A stretch of 63,559 bases of DNA from an uncultured Parabacteroides sp. (GCA_934725305.1 CAKVBA010000011.1:1-63559); one strand, 5' to 3'; shown: positions 26,413-36,051, counted from the stretch's first letter. Program-made: numbers and translations. The notes: generated from the sequence alone by a model not told the origin.

Positions 26413-27110
26413 GAAATCTATTTGTTTTTCTGTTGGCTGTGATGCTGTTTACTCCGATGTTTGTGAAAGCACAGAGTGAACGGGTGCTGCTATCTGATAC
26501 AACCTATATAAAGGAGGATCTGCCCGATCCATTGGTGCAGTCGGTGGTGATGGCCGGTGATTCGGTGGCTAATTCTGCTATGAAGATGAAGATGGCTTTC
26601 AAACCGAGTCCAACCAAGGCGGTGTTGTTTGCATTGATCCCGGGGATGGGTCAGCTTTATAACCGTAAATATTGGAAGTTGCCAATTGTCTATGGTGCTT
26701 TTATGGGTTGTATGTATGCGGTGACTTGGAACAATCGCCAGTATCAAGACTATTCAGAGGCCTATAAAGATATTGTGTTTGATGCAAATCCGGAGAACAA
26801 TGTAAATCCGGAGGATTGGCATAAGAGCTGGCAGAACATGTCGGGGCGTGATCCGGCTGTGCTGATAAAAGATGCTAATTTTCAGAACACATTAAAGAAC
26901 CGAAAGGATTATTATCGTCGTTATCGGGATTTGAGCTTGATTATTACGGCAGGCGTTTATGCTTTGTCGATTATCGATGCCTATGTAGATGCACAATTAT
27001 TTGACTTTGATATAACACCTAATCTGTCCATGCGAGTAGAACCCGTAGTTACACCGAAGACAAACTTTAGTTCAACTACCTGTGGACTCAATTGCAGTAT
27101 AAAATTCTGA
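26409..27110 (+). CDS. DUF5683 membrane protein
   Basis: 233 aa. Signal peptide MRNLFVFLLAVMLFTPMFVKAQ, then the DUF5683 core PTKAVLFALIPGMGQLYNRKYWKLPIVYGAF (about residues 68-97) and a second membrane segment near 175-195 (YYRRYRDLSLIITAGVYALSIIDAYVDAQ). The function is unknown. It is translationally coupled to parB and 6 bp from the transglycosylase gene, an order conserved in the phylum, which suggests an envelope role linked to the cell cycle (inference). Confidence 0.88.
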   Translation: MRNLFVFLLAVMLFTPMFVKAQSERVLLSDTTYIKEDLPDPLVQSVVMAGDSVANSAMKMKMAFKPSPTKAVLFALIPGMGQLYNRKYWKLPIVYGAFMGCMYAVTWNNRQYQDYSEAYKDIVFDANPENNVNPEDWHKSWQNMSGRDPAVLIKDANFQNTLKNRKDYYRRYRDLSLIITAGVYALSIIDAYVDAQLFDFDITPNLSMRVEPVVTPKTNFSSTTCGLNCSIKF

Positions 27111-27116
27111 TAGCTC

Positions 27117-28607
27117 ATGAAGATACTTGTCCTGACTTTGTTTTGTTTTTTGTCTGTCTGCCTGCATGCTCAAGAGGCAGAAATAGAAGAATGCGACTCG
27201 TTGGTGTCCGAGGTTGGCGTGATGCCTGAAAGTTTAGATGCCAATATTGATAGTTTGCTTCATTCGTGGCATGTTCAGTATTTCTCTAAGCGAGAAGACT
27301 ATTGTCATGATGATGCAGAGAATGTCTATTTCCCGGATTCCGTCTATGTGGAACGATTGAATCGTCTGCCTCGTGTGATGTCTCTTCCATATAATAATAT
27401 TGTGAGAGATTGCATTGATTTGTATGCCGACCGCAAGCGTGACTTGGTGCGCTATATGTTGGGAATGGCCGACTTCTATTTCCCCATCATCGAACAGGTG
27501 CTTGATGAACATGGGTTGCCACTTGAGTTGAAATACTTGGCTGTGGTTGAGAGTGCCTTGAATCCTGTTGCTCTGTCGCGTGTGGGAGCGTCTGGTTTGT
27601 GGCAGTTTATGTTGCCGACAGGCAAGAGTTATGGCTTGGAAATAAACAGTTTGGTCGATGAACGGTTAGACCCGTTGAAGGCAACGCATGCTGCCTGCAA
27701 GTATTTTAAGGATATGTATGCCATTTATGGTGACTGGAATTTGGTGTTGGCTTCTTATAATTGCGGTCCGGGCAATGTGAATAAGGCTATGCGTCGTTCG
27801 GGAGGAAAGACGAACTTCTGGGATATCTTTCCCTTTCTGCCTAAAGAGACCCGTTCGTATGTGCCTCTGTTTATTGCGGCCAACTATATTATGAACTATT
27901 ATTGTGAGCACAATATCTGTCCTATGCAGACCAGTCTTCCGCTTGCTACTGATACGGTTATGGTTAGTAATATGTTGCATCTGCAACAGGTGGCTGATGT
28001 GTTGCATATCGATCTGCAGACCTTGAAAGCCTTGAATCCTCAGTATAAGCGTGAGATTATACCAGGTAATGTGGCACCTTCGGTATTGAAGCTTCCGGCT
28101 GCCGAAACCTATACCTTTGTTGATCAGGAAGATTCTGTTCATCTGCACCGTGCCGAAGAGCTATTGGCCAATTGTCGTCCGCTGAATGCCGACATGAAAG
28201 GTTCTAACATAGCCGCCAATAAAGAACGTCTGGTTCATATCGTTAAGCGAGGAGAGAATCTCTATACCATTGCCAATCGATACGGAGTTACCGCTAAGGA
28301 TATTCGCAAGTGGAATCAATTGCGAACCAATCGTGTACAGAATGGATATCGTCTGAAGTTATATGTAGATAATGGAGGCGTTTCCTTTGCTGCGAACAAG
28401 TCTAATAGCCAACAATCGCGTAATACGGCATCAGGTTCGAAAGATATCGACAAAGGTTATGTCTCTTACCGTGTCAAGTCGGGAGATTCGCTCTATTCCA
28501 TCAGTCAGAAATATCCTGGTGTGACTACAGCTCAGATCAAGCAGACGAATGGATTGTCTGATGCAAGTATACGTCCGGGTCAGGTCTTGAAAATCCCAGT
28601 TGGTTAA
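27117..28607 (+). CDS. mltD: MltD-like lytic transglycosylase with LysM repeats
   Basis: 496 aa with signal MKILVLTLFCFLSVCLHAQ. The SLT domain covers about residues 120-260, with catalytic Glu145 in LAVVESALNPVALSRVGASGLWQFM and NLVLASYNCGPGNVNKAM. Two LysM peptidoglycan-binding repeats follow at about 375-420 (VHIVKRGENLYTIANRYG) and 450-494 (YRVKSGDSLYSISQKY). It cleaves peptidoglycan glycan strands in the periplasm. A clear terminator follows at 28625, so relA/spoT has its own promoter. Confidence 0.95.
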   Translation: MKILVLTLFCFLSVCLHAQEAEIEECDSLVSEVGVMPESLDANIDSLLHSWHVQYFSKREDYCHDDAENVYFPDSVYVERLNRLPRVMSLPYNNIVRDCIDLYADRKRDLVRYMLGMADFYFPIIEQVLDEHGLPLELKYLAVVESALNPVALSRVGASGLWQFMLPTGKSYGLEINSLVDERLDPLKATHAACKYFKDMYAIYGDWNLVLASYNCGPGNVNKAMRRSGGKTNFWDIFPFLPKETRSYVPLFIAANYIMNYYCEHNICPMQTSLPLATDTVMVSNMLHLQQVADVLHIDLQTLKALNPQYKREIIPGNVAPSVLKLPAAETYTFVDQEDSVHLHRAEELLANCRPLNADMKGSNIAANKERLVHIVKRGENLYTIANRYGVTAKDIRKWNQLRTNRVQNGYRLKLYVDNGGVSFAANKSNSQQSRNTASGSKDIDKGYVSYRVKSGDSLYSISQKYPGVTTAQIKQTNGLSDASIRPGQVLKIPVG

Positions 28608-28624
28608 TCTAAAACGGTCATTAG

Positions 28625-28671
28625 GCCGAAAGAAGTGTCATTGACTGCGTTTCTTTCGGCGTCTTGTTTTC
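28625..28671 (+). terminator. terminator of the par-mltD operon
   Basis: GCCGAAAGAA (28625-28634) pairs with TTCTTTCGGC (28651-28660), followed by a T-rich tail. Confidence 0.85.
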
Positions 28672-28788
28672 GTCTTGTTTCGTCATAGTTTGCAGTGTCT
28701 TTAATGTGGCTTTTGCAATCTGCTCGGAACAAACGCGGACAAGGATTATTTTTCCTCCATTACAGTGTGGCTGTTTTCTGATTATTTG

Positions 28789-28796
28789 TATATTTG
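28789..28796 (+). promoter_or_regulatory. -7 box of the relA/spoT promoter
   Basis: TATATTTG, 41 bp before the ATG at 28838; it lies inside the longer open frame that begins at 28664, which argues against that start. Confidence 0.6.
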
Positions 28797-28837
28797 TGCT
28801 TATAGATGTTACAAATATAACATGGAGAGTTGGCACT

Positions 28838-31144
28838 ATGAGCGATACGAAAGACACAAAAGATATGCAGAATGCAGGTGGAGCCACTTCTGCGTTGTTA
28901 ACTGATGAGCAGATGATCCAGGATGGCTTCAATCAATTGTTGGATGATTATCTTAAATCGAACCATCGTCGGAAGGTCGAGCGTATAACCAAAGCATTTA
29001 ATTTCGCCAATCAGGCACATGCGGGTGTAAAGCGCCGTTCGGGTGAGCCTTACATTATGCATCCAATAGCAGTTGCACGAGTTGTCTGCCGTGAAATGGG
29101 GTTGGGATCAACCTCTATCTGTTCAGCTCTGTTGCATGACGTTGTAGAAGATACGGAATATACAGTAGATGATATCCGTGATATGTTTGGTGACAAGATC
29201 GCCCAGATTGTGGATGGATTAACCAAGATTTCAGGAGGTATTTTTGGTGATAAGGCTTCGGCTCAGGCTGAAAACTTCCGCAAGTTGCTTCTTACCATGA
29301 GTGATGATATCCGTGTCATCTTGATTAAGATTGCCGACCGTCTGCATAATATGCGCACATTGGGTTCTATGCTTCCGGCTAAACAGTTTAAGATTGCTGG
29401 TGAGACCTTGTATATTTATGCACCTTTGGCTCATCGCTTGGGTCTATTCTCTATCAAGTCGGAATTAGAAGATCTTAGCTTTAAGTATGAACATCCTCAC
29501 GAATATGCCTTTATCAAATTAAAGCTACAGGCAACAGAACAGTCACGTAATACTTTATTTGAGCACTTTGCTGAGCCGGTACATGCCAAGCTGAAGGCAA
29601 TGGGACTTAATTATGAGATGCGTGCCCGTGTAAAGACCGCCTACTCCATCTGGAATAAGATGGAGACTAAAAAGGTGGCTTTTGAAGATATCTATGATCT
29701 ATATGCTGTCCGTATCATATTTGATCCGCTGCCGGGTGTGGACGAGAAGAATATGTGTTGGGATATCTATTCTGCTATTACAGATATTTATCGCATCCGC
29801 CCGGATCGTATTCGAGACTGGGTGAGTCGTCCGAAGGCAAATGGTTATCAGGCTTTACATTTGACCGTTATGGGACCGGATGGGCAATGGGTCGAGATAC
29901 AGATACGTAGCCGTCGTATGGACGAGATTGCGGAAAAGGGGTTTGCTGCGCATTGGAAATATAAAGAGCATAACGTCGAAGAGGATACGGAGCTGGATAA
30001 ATGGCTCCAGACTATTACGGAGATTCTGGAGAGTCCCGATCCGAATGCATTGGATTTCTTGGATACGATTAAGTTGAACCTGTTCAGTTCAGAGATCTTT
30101 GTCTTTACGCCGAAGGGCGATATCAAGACATTGCCACAAGGCGCTACTGCATTGGATTTTGCCTATGCTCTGCACTCCGATATTGGTAATAAGTGTATCG
30201 GTGCGAAGGTAAACCATCGATTGGTTCCGCTGAGCCATCAGTTGTCCAGTGGTGACCAGGTTGAGGTGCTTACCTCACGATCACAAGAGCCGCAGGCTGA
30301 GTGGTTGAGCTTTGTCACTACAGCAAAGGCTCGTTCTCGCATCGATGCTGTATTGAGGAAGGTGCGTAAAGAGGTAATCAAGGCCGGAGAGGTAAAAGTG
30401 ATTGCAGCCTTCAAGAAGGCAGATCTGGAAGCCAGCACCTCTAATATGGATAAGCTCTGTATGTATTTCGGTTTCCAGAAGCGTGAAGAGTTCTTCTATG
30501 CGGTAGAGAAGAGTGATGTAATCTTGCCGGAGAATATAAAGAAACTGCTGAAAGAGAAATCAGACAACCTTCTGTTTAAGTATGTTAAGCAGGCGTTGAG
30601 CTTGGGCACTCGTAAGATTCCTTTTATTGAACCAGAGAAGGAGAAAGAGAAGAAGCAGCCGGAGAAGGGAGAAAAGCCGAAATATGACAAGAAGAAACCC
30701 TATATCCTGAAAGAGGAGGCATTTGAACGTAACTATGTATTGGCAGAATGTTGTAAACCTATTCCGGGTGATGAGACATTGGGCTTCATCAATGACGATG
30801 GCAATGTGGTGGTGCATAAACGTTCTTGTCCGATTGCCTTGCGCTTGAAGAGCAGTTTCGGTGAACGTATCTTGAACACGGTATGGAGTAGTCACCAAGG
30901 TTCTTCATTTGAAGCGACCTTAGAGGTGAAAGGTATTGACTCTATCGGAGTATTGAATACTATTACCAAAACTATAGCGGATGATTTTAATGTGAATATC
31001 ATACGATTGGTTATAGAGGCTAAGGATGGAGTGTTTGAAGGTAAGATCAAGATGAAGGTTCATGATGTAGAGGATATTCAGAAGATGTGTGTGACACTTT
31101 CTCATATCAAGAATATTCAGACGGTGGGTCGTGTGGCAGATTAA
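28838..31144 (+). CDS. relA: RelA/SpoT (p)ppGpp synthetase/hydrolase
   Basis: 768 aa from ATG 28838 (MSDTKDTKDMQNAGG); the frame is open to 28664 but a terminator and promoter lie there. Domains: HD hydrolase (HPIAVARVVCREMG, LLHDVVEDTEYT, IKIADRLHNMRTL), synthetase (YDLYAVRIIFDPL, RPKANGYQALHLTV), TGS (IFVFTPKGDIKTLPQGATALDFAYALHSDIG), zinc-finger-like RIS region with CCKPIPGD, and C-terminal ACT. Both the HD and the synthetase motifs look complete, so it is probably a bifunctional Rel that makes and destroys the alarmone. Confidence 0.96.
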   Translation: MSDTKDTKDMQNAGGATSALLTDEQMIQDGFNQLLDDYLKSNHRRKVERITKAFNFANQAHAGVKRRSGEPYIMHPIAVARVVCREMGLGSTSICSALLHDVVEDTEYTVDDIRDMFGDKIAQIVDGLTKISGGIFGDKASAQAENFRKLLLTMSDDIRVILIKIADRLHNMRTLGSMLPAKQFKIAGETLYIYAPLAHRLGLFSIKSELEDLSFKYEHPHEYAFIKLKLQATEQSRNTLFEHFAEPVHAKLKAMGLNYEMRARVKTAYSIWNKMETKKVAFEDIYDLYAVRIIFDPLPGVDEKNMCWDIYSAITDIYRIRPDRIRDWVSRPKANGYQALHLTVMGPDGQWVEIQIRSRRMDEIAEKGFAAHWKYKEHNVEEDTELDKWLQTITEILESPDPNALDFLDTIKLNLFSSEIFVFTPKGDIKTLPQGATALDFAYALHSDIGNKCIGAKVNHRLVPLSHQLSSGDQVEVLTSRSQEPQAEWLSFVTTAKARSRIDAVLRKVRKEVIKAGEVKVIAAFKKADLEASTSNMDKLCMYFGFQKREEFFYAVEKSDVILPENIKKLLKEKSDNLLFKYVKQALSLGTRKIPFIEPEKEKEKKQPEKGEKPKYDKKKPYILKEEAFERNYVLAECCKPIPGDETLGFINDDGNVVVHKRSCPIALRLKSSFGERILNTVWSSHQGSSFEATLEVKGIDSIGVLNTITKTIADDFNVNIIRLVIEAKDGVFEGKIKMKVHDVEDIQKMCVTLSHIKNIQTVGRVAD

Positions 31145-31172
31145 TAAATTGATTCCTAATAATGATAAGAAC

Positions 31173-31217
31173 AAGAGGCTGCATCAAGATGTTTGTTTTT
31201 GATGCAGCCTCTTTTAG
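31173..31217. terminator. bidirectional terminator between relA/spoT and the S9 peptidase
   Basis: AAGAGGCTGCATCAA (31173-31187) pairs with TTGATGCAGCCTCTT (31199-31213), with A and T runs on the outer sides. It serves relA/spoT on the plus strand and the S9 gene on the minus strand. Confidence 0.85.
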
Positions 31218-31237
31218 GCTTGTGTTGTTATGAGTGC

Positions 31238-33940
31238 TTAATAACCCAACTCAAAAGGTTGATCAACTGCCTGAACACCTTCGGTCATCCACTTCGGAGC
31301 AGCTTCATGCTTCAGATAGTGGTTGAAGAATTGCAACATTCGTTTCTGGAAGTCAATCTTGTTGGCTGTCTTTAATGGCCAGTGTGGTTCACCCGGATAG
31401 TTCAGCATCCAGCAAGGTTTGCCTAAGCGCTTCATGGCCACGAAATATTCAATACCTTGATACCAGGGCACATGACCATCTGAGTCGTTGTGCATGATAA
31501 GGATAGGAGTTTCTACCTTGTCCATTGTGAAGAGAGGAGAGTTCGTCTGATAGCGTAGTGGAGTATTCCACGGTGTTCCTCCCAATCGGCTTTGTGTATG
31601 TTCATATTGGAATGAACGAGCCAAGCCTGATCCCCAACGGATACCACCATAGGCACTGAACATGTTTACGACAGGCGCACCTGATTCAATCGCAGCAAAC
31701 AGTTTGGTGCGAGTGGCAAGGTAAGCAACCTGATAACCGCCCCAACTGTGTCCCTGTGCACCGATAGCCTTTTCGTTGATATAACCCTTTGCTATCAGCA
31801 TAGCAACACCGGGCATCAGACAATTGTAACAGCTTTCACCGGGATAACCATCGATATAGCGAATATCCGGATTGAATATCACGTAACCATTGCTATTATA
31901 CAAATGATAATCGATGGTAGAGCGGTGAGGTTCCGGCATTCGGTAGTTATGCAGCGTTGTGGCATTACGTTCGTAGAAGCTAACCAATAGCGGATACTTT
32001 TTAGTCGGATCGAAATCAGCAGGTTTGTACACTACACCTTCCAATTTTCTTCCATCTAATGAGGTCCATGAAACCAGTTCGGCTGTTCCCCAGCGGAATC
32101 CTTTCTGTTGTAGATCTCCATGAGTTAGGCGCGTGCTCTTTTTGAAATCGAGTGTGCTGCTATACAAGTCAGGGAACTGTTCAAATGACTCTTTGCTGAA
32201 GACAACCTGATTGCTGTTGGCCGCTTTCAAGATTGTGCGTAGCATATAGTTGCCCGCCATCAACTGTTTGGGTGCATTCGGTGTCTGCAATTTAGCCTGG
32301 TAATAACCGTTGCCTTTAGTTGTCTCGTCAAATCCCTTCAACAGCAGAGGTTTGCTTAGGTCGATTGCCCGTTCTTCCGGATCCAACTGAACATAGCGAT
32401 AAGAACGGCTATTCTTGCGGCCATCAACAGTCAGATTCTTCAAAGCAGACTTGCCCGTTGGATCGACACTCCACACGTCGTAGCGGTCATAGATCAGCAG
32501 CTGATCGTCATTGAGCGACCAGCCGGCAAGGCCGTATGAGCTGGGATAATCCGGAACGTCATTCTCTTCATCCCAAGCCTTAAAGGTCTCAGGAGTAGTC
32601 AGCTGATGACGTTCGCCCGAAGGAAGAGAGAAGCTATACCAGCAACTGTCTGCCTCGTTATAGCCATACACATATTTACCGGCCGGAGAGAATTTGTAGT
32701 AACCATAATCGGCCTTTGTCAAGAGCTTGCGTTCGCCATTCTCCATAGAAACTAAATAATAGTCCTTTTTCTCTCGGCCTTCCCACGTGGAAGAGAGAGA
32801 ATAGGGACGTGAAGTGGATAGCAGTGCGTAGGCTGCATCTCCTCGGTCTCCTAATTGGATAGAAGGCAATTCTGTGTCGGCCAGCTGAACGGCCTTTCCG
32901 GTTGTCAGATGATAGACGGCCTGATAGTTACGTTTCAGGTCACGCTCTTTGTTGAATTGTTGTACGGTGTATTGTTCAGGCTCATTCCAGCTCCATACCT
33001 GCACTTCCGGGCGGTTTTCTGCCAATATCGTTGTGTCTTTCTGACGAGGTTCGGGCGAAGTACCAAAGAATAGGCGGGTTGATTTGGGAGAGAAGTACAA
33101 GTCTCCATGTTCACTGACTACCCATTCTTTGGGTAATGCCTGATGGCCACGGGCAACAATCTCTTTGGCCGTTCCGTTCTTCTCTGATAGCCACAGACTC
33201 ATGGCTTTGTAGGCCGAATCCTTTTCAGCACAATAGAGGAAAGCAATGCGTTCACCCTGTTCATCAAAGGCGGTATGTTTGAATAGACCTTTGCCCTCTT
33301 TGATCAGTGAAGGAGTGCCTTGTTCCGGATTGACGGTATAAAGGCCCGGCTGATTGGCTGATTGACTTACGTAATAGAGCATTCCGCTTTTGGCAGCAAA
33401 CTGGAAGCTGGAAACCTGTGGAAACTCAAACTGTTTCTTTCCGTCCAGTGAGCGTACATACAGCGTTGAATCCTTGCGTCCGCGCTGATAGGCAATCCAA
33501 TCGGCCTTCTTTGCCATTTGGAATGAACGTAGAGAGTCGATGGTCTCGGTCGCACCCTTCATTGCATAGATATGCAGACGATCCATCGGCATTTTATCTT
33601 TCTTGCATTTCTTGATCTTCAGTGAATCTGTCAGTGCCTGTTTGGGGGTTTGAGATACCACTAAATAGTTGGATGAGGCAGCAAACTGATAACGTGCGGC
33701 TTCGGGGAAGTTGTTTTTCTCTTCGCCATTTATTGTATATAGGTAGAGCGTGCCGTCACCTTTCCAAGGTTCCATTTTGCACGCAACCCATTGTCCGTTA
33801 TCCGAGATGGCTTGAGACGTAATACGTTGCCATGCTGCTAAATCGTCAACGGTCAGAGGCTTTTGATCCGTTTGTGCTGATGTGGGAGTTAGAAAACCTC
33901 CTGCACATAGGGCAAGAATGAGATGCTTTAGTTTCTTCAT
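31238..33940 (-). CDS. S9 family (prolyl oligopeptidase-type) peptidase, secreted
   Basis: 900 aa. Signal peptide MKKLKHLILALCAGGFLTPTSAQ. A long beta-propeller-like region (about 30-640) leads to the alpha/beta hydrolase domain: catalytic Ser in GAQGHSWGGYQVAYLA (about residue 732), Asp in MHNDSDGHVPW and His in YPGEPHWPL. It would cleave short peptides in the periplasm, possibly after Pro, Ala or acidic residues; the specificity cannot be read from sequence. It is transcribed convergently to relA/spoT. Confidence 0.93.
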   Translation of the reverse strand: MKKLKHLILALCAGGFLTPTSAQTDQKPLTVDDLAAWQRITSQAISDNGQWVACKMEPWKGDGTLYLYTINGEEKNNFPEAARYQFAASSNYLVVSQTPKQALTDSLKIKKCKKDKMPMDRLHIYAMKGATETIDSLRSFQMAKKADWIAYQRGRKDSTLYVRSLDGKKQFEFPQVSSFQFAAKSGMLYYVSQSANQPGLYTVNPEQGTPSLIKEGKGLFKHTAFDEQGERIAFLYCAEKDSAYKAMSLWLSEKNGTAKEIVARGHQALPKEWVVSEHGDLYFSPKSTRLFFGTSPEPRQKDTTILAENRPEVQVWSWNEPEQYTVQQFNKERDLKRNYQAVYHLTTGKAVQLADTELPSIQLGDRGDAAYALLSTSRPYSLSSTWEGREKKDYYLVSMENGERKLLTKADYGYYKFSPAGKYVYGYNEADSCWYSFSLPSGERHQLTTPETFKAWDEENDVPDYPSSYGLAGWSLNDDQLLIYDRYDVWSVDPTGKSALKNLTVDGRKNSRSYRYVQLDPEERAIDLSKPLLLKGFDETTKGNGYYQAKLQTPNAPKQLMAGNYMLRTILKAANSNQVVFSKESFEQFPDLYSSTLDFKKSTRLTHGDLQQKGFRWGTAELVSWTSLDGRKLEGVVYKPADFDPTKKYPLLVSFYERNATTLHNYRMPEPHRSTIDYHLYNSNGYVIFNPDIRYIDGYPGESCYNCLMPGVAMLIAKGYINEKAIGAQGHSWGGYQVAYLATRTKLFAAIESGAPVVNMFSAYGGIRWGSGLARSFQYEHTQSRLGGTPWNTPLRYQTNSPLFTMDKVETPILIMHNDSDGHVPWYQGIEYFVAMKRLGKPCWMLNYPGEPHWPLKTANKIDFQKRMLQFFNHYLKHEAAPKWMTEGVQAVDQPFELGY

Positions 33941-33998
33941 GTGTATATTGTGTGTTTAATTTATAGGCAGTAGTGGGCAAAAAAGCAGCCTCTTTTGT

Positions 33999-34116
33999 GG
34001 TGCGTCAGAATTGGCAAAATGCAAAGCGTAGCGGATAAGACCGACAGATATTTACGGCTGTAAATGGGTTGAGGTCGCTCCGATAGCAACGCAGCAGTTC
34101 GCAATTATGACGCATC
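33999..34116 (+). repeat. 120-bp inverted-end element, copy D (best copy)
   Basis: Left end GGTGCGTCAGAATTGGC (33999-34015); right end GCAATTATGACGCATC (34101-34116), whose reverse complement matches the left end. The interior has GATAAGACCGACAG, TTTACGGCTGTAAATG and AGCAACGCAGCAGTTC. It is preceded by GCAGCCTCTTTT (33985-33996), the half hairpin that accompanies other copies. The gap 33941-34141 has no gene. Confidence 0.72.
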
Positions 34117-34141
34117 GCTTATGTATGAGGCTTTCTTCTTC

Positions 34142-34525
34142 TTAGAAAGGAAGATCATCGACAGGATTGGCCTGGCCGAAATCGGGAGCAGCCATCGGTG
34201 CTGATGGCGCAAGATCTTCAGGAGAGATTCCTGGAGCAACCTGCTGAGGCATTGCTGCCGGGCGTTCCACCTTCCAGCAATTGATGTTGGTAAACCAGCG
34301 ACCTTGATATTCGCGGCTGTCAATATCGAATGAAACGATCAATTCTTCTCCCGGCTGGATTGCTGCCTGTGCGATGCGGTCGGCACCGAAGATCTGGAAG
34401 CATACCTTTTTGGGATATTGATCATGTGTTTCCAATACATACTCTTGCTTTTTCCATTCGTTTCCGGCTTTGCTTATGCCGCCTTGTTCTGGCAGAACGG
34501 CGATTATTTTACCTGAAATTTCCAT
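34142..34525 (-). CDS. DUF3127 protein with SSB-like acidic tail
   Basis: 127 aa. Residues 1-90 are the DUF3127 core (MEISGKIIAVLPEQGGISKAG, WKKQEYVLETHDQYPKKVCF, IQPGEELIVSFDIDSREYQG, RWFTNINCWKVE), which looks like an OB-type fold. Residues 91-120 are a Pro/Ala/Met-rich linker and the protein ends ANPVDDLPF. A disordered linker plus an acidic tip ending in PF is the design of bacterial SSB, suggesting single-strand DNA or RNA binding with recruitment of partners. It lies downstream of the MerR and M23 genes. Confidence 0.85.
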   Translation of the reverse strand: MEISGKIIAVLPEQGGISKAGNEWKKQEYVLETHDQYPKKVCFQIFGADRIAQAAIQPGEELIVSFDIDSREYQGRWFTNINCWKVERPAAMPQQVAPGISPEDLAPSAPMAAPDFGQANPVDDLPF

Positions 34526-34652
34526 GTTTGTTGATTTAATAATTTAAAGAAGCGAAGATACAGCTTTCTCGTTGAACATGCCAAGAAGCTGTTCTAATTT
34601 TTCTTATGATAGTTGTTATCTCTTGTGATATCTCTTGTGAACCGTCTGCCTT

Positions 34653-35006
34653 TTATCTGGCTTCCAATGCTTCGAAAGCAGCCTTCATTGATAGTAATTC
34701 CTCTTTGATTTGTTTGAGGCGGTTCACAATCTCTTCTTGTCGGATTGTCGTCTCTGGATTCTCTTTCAGCTTCTGACGGGCACCGGCCAAAGTCATACCG
34801 CGCTCTTTCACCAGATGATAGATCAGTCTGATGGCATCAATGTCCTCTTGCTTATAGAACCGGGTTCCCTTGTTGCTCTTGCGCGGACGTATGTTGTCAA
34901 ACTCTTTTTCCCAAAAGCGCAGGGTCGATTCGTTCACGTCGAACATCTGCGCCACTTCGCTGATGGAGAAATAGAGCCGATTGTTCTTATTCTTCTTCAA
35001 TGTCAT
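34653..35006 (-). CDS. MerR family transcriptional regulator
   Basis: 117 aa. The winged HTH is typical: YFSISEVAQMFDVNESTLRFWEKEFDNIRPRKSNKGTRFY, followed by the helix EDIDAIRLIYHLVKERGMTLAGARQKL and a C-terminal coiled coil (about 85-115). There is no ligand-binding domain or metal-binding cysteine. It starts 14 bp after the M23 peptidase stop, so they are cotranscribed; this MerR-M23 pair recurs in Bacteroidetes. The target is unknown. Confidence 0.92.
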   Translation of the reverse strand: MTLKKNKNNRLYFSISEVAQMFDVNESTLRFWEKEFDNIRPRKSNKGTRFYKQEDIDAIRLIYHLVKERGMTLAGARQKLKENPETTIRQEEIVNRLKQIKEELLSMKAAFEALEAR

Positions 35007-35020
35007 AGTCCTACTTTTAT

Positions 35021-36004
35021 TTAATCCATTACCTGTCCATGGTTTTCTGCAATCTGAATCATACGGTCATACTCTTCGGGAGTCAAGTCCATATAGTAGT
35101 ACTTCGATGGATTGTCATATTTACCTTTGACAATCACTTCATAGTGCAGATGCGATCCGGTTGATTTACCGGTATTGCCCACTTCGCCGATAATCTGGCC
35201 GCGTTTGACCTTTTGTCCCACACGTGCACGATATTTGCTCAAGTGGCCATAAAGCGTCTTGTAGCCATAGCCATGATTAATCATGATACAGTTGCCATAA
35301 CCTTGTTTCCAGCCGGCAAAGGAGACAACACCGTTGCCGGTTGCATAAATCTCCGTACCTGTTTTGGCCGAAAAGTCCATGCCCGAATGGAATCGGGGCG
35401 TACGATAAATCGGGTCGATGCGCATGCCATAACCCGAAGCTGTCCGTCTTAAGTCTTTGTTCGATATGGGTTGGATGGCCGGGATACATTTACTGCGCTC
35501 TTCCTGTTCCTTCCCCATCTGAATCAGTTCGTTCAGTGAGTTGGATTGTATGTAGAGCTGTTTACGCAAAATATCCATTTTTTTGGTTGTCGATATGATA
35601 AGCTCGGCATTTGACAGCTCCATCAGATGGGCATAGCGGTTGCTTCCGCCAAAGCCGGATTTGCGCACCGATTCCGGAATGGATTCTGCCTGAAAGATGA
35701 CGCGGTAGAGATTTTCGTCACGCTGCTGCACTTCATTCAGCACTTCCAGTACATTGTCCAGTCGGTTCGACAATACTTCGTATTGAGTCTGAAGCAGTTT
35801 GTTCTCTTTGCGCAGCAACGATTCCATCGGAGAATCGATACTGTATATCATAATGAAGAAAGTAGCAATACCGAAAACAATACCTGTACTCAAGTGGCGA
35901 AGTATAGTCATGATACGATCTTTGGCCGAAGGATACACGCGCTCGTAGTTTGACGTATTGGGATTATACAAATAGTATGTTTTTCGTGTTTTAAACAGTT
36001 TCAT
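35021..36004 (-). CDS. M23 (LytM-type) metallopeptidase, membrane-anchored
   Basis: 327 aa. A cytoplasmic start is followed by a membrane helix (LSTGIVFGIATFFIMIYSI, about 39-57), a coiled coil (about 65-110) and the M23 domain (about 200-300) with the zinc ligands HSGMDFSAKTG and GSHLHYEV and the central YGHLSKY. It should cleave peptide cross-links in peptidoglycan, or act as a LytM-type activator. It is divergent from alaS with promoters almost back to back. Confidence 0.93.
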   Translation of the reverse strand: MKLFKTRKTYYLYNPNTSNYERVYPSAKDRIMTILRHLSTGIVFGIATFFIMIYSIDSPMESLLRKENKLLQTQYEVLSNRLDNVLEVLNEVQQRDENLYRVIFQAESIPESVRKSGFGGSNRYAHLMELSNAELIISTTKKMDILRKQLYIQSNSLNELIQMGKEQEERSKCIPAIQPISNKDLRRTASGYGMRIDPIYRTPRFHSGMDFSAKTGTEIYATGNGVVSFAGWKQGYGNCIMINHGYGYKTLYGHLSKYRARVGQKVKRGQIIGEVGNTGKSTGSHLHYEVIVKGKYDNPSKYYYMDLTPEEYDRMIQIAENHGQVMD

Positions 36005-36032
36005 TGTGCAATTTTATTAGCAAGAATGTACG

Positions 36033-36040
36033 CAAAAATA
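36033..36040 (-). promoter_or_regulatory. -7 box of the M23-merR promoter
   Basis: TATTTTTG on the minus strand, 28 bp upstream of the M23 start and only 11 bp from the alaS -7 box at 36052. Confidence 0.6.
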
Positions 36041-36051
36041 ATAATTTGCTG

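Noticed and set aside
28664..28837. N-terminal extension of RelA/SpoT
   Set aside because: The stretch contains the upstream terminator's tail and a promoter box, and the family starts near the ATG at 28838.
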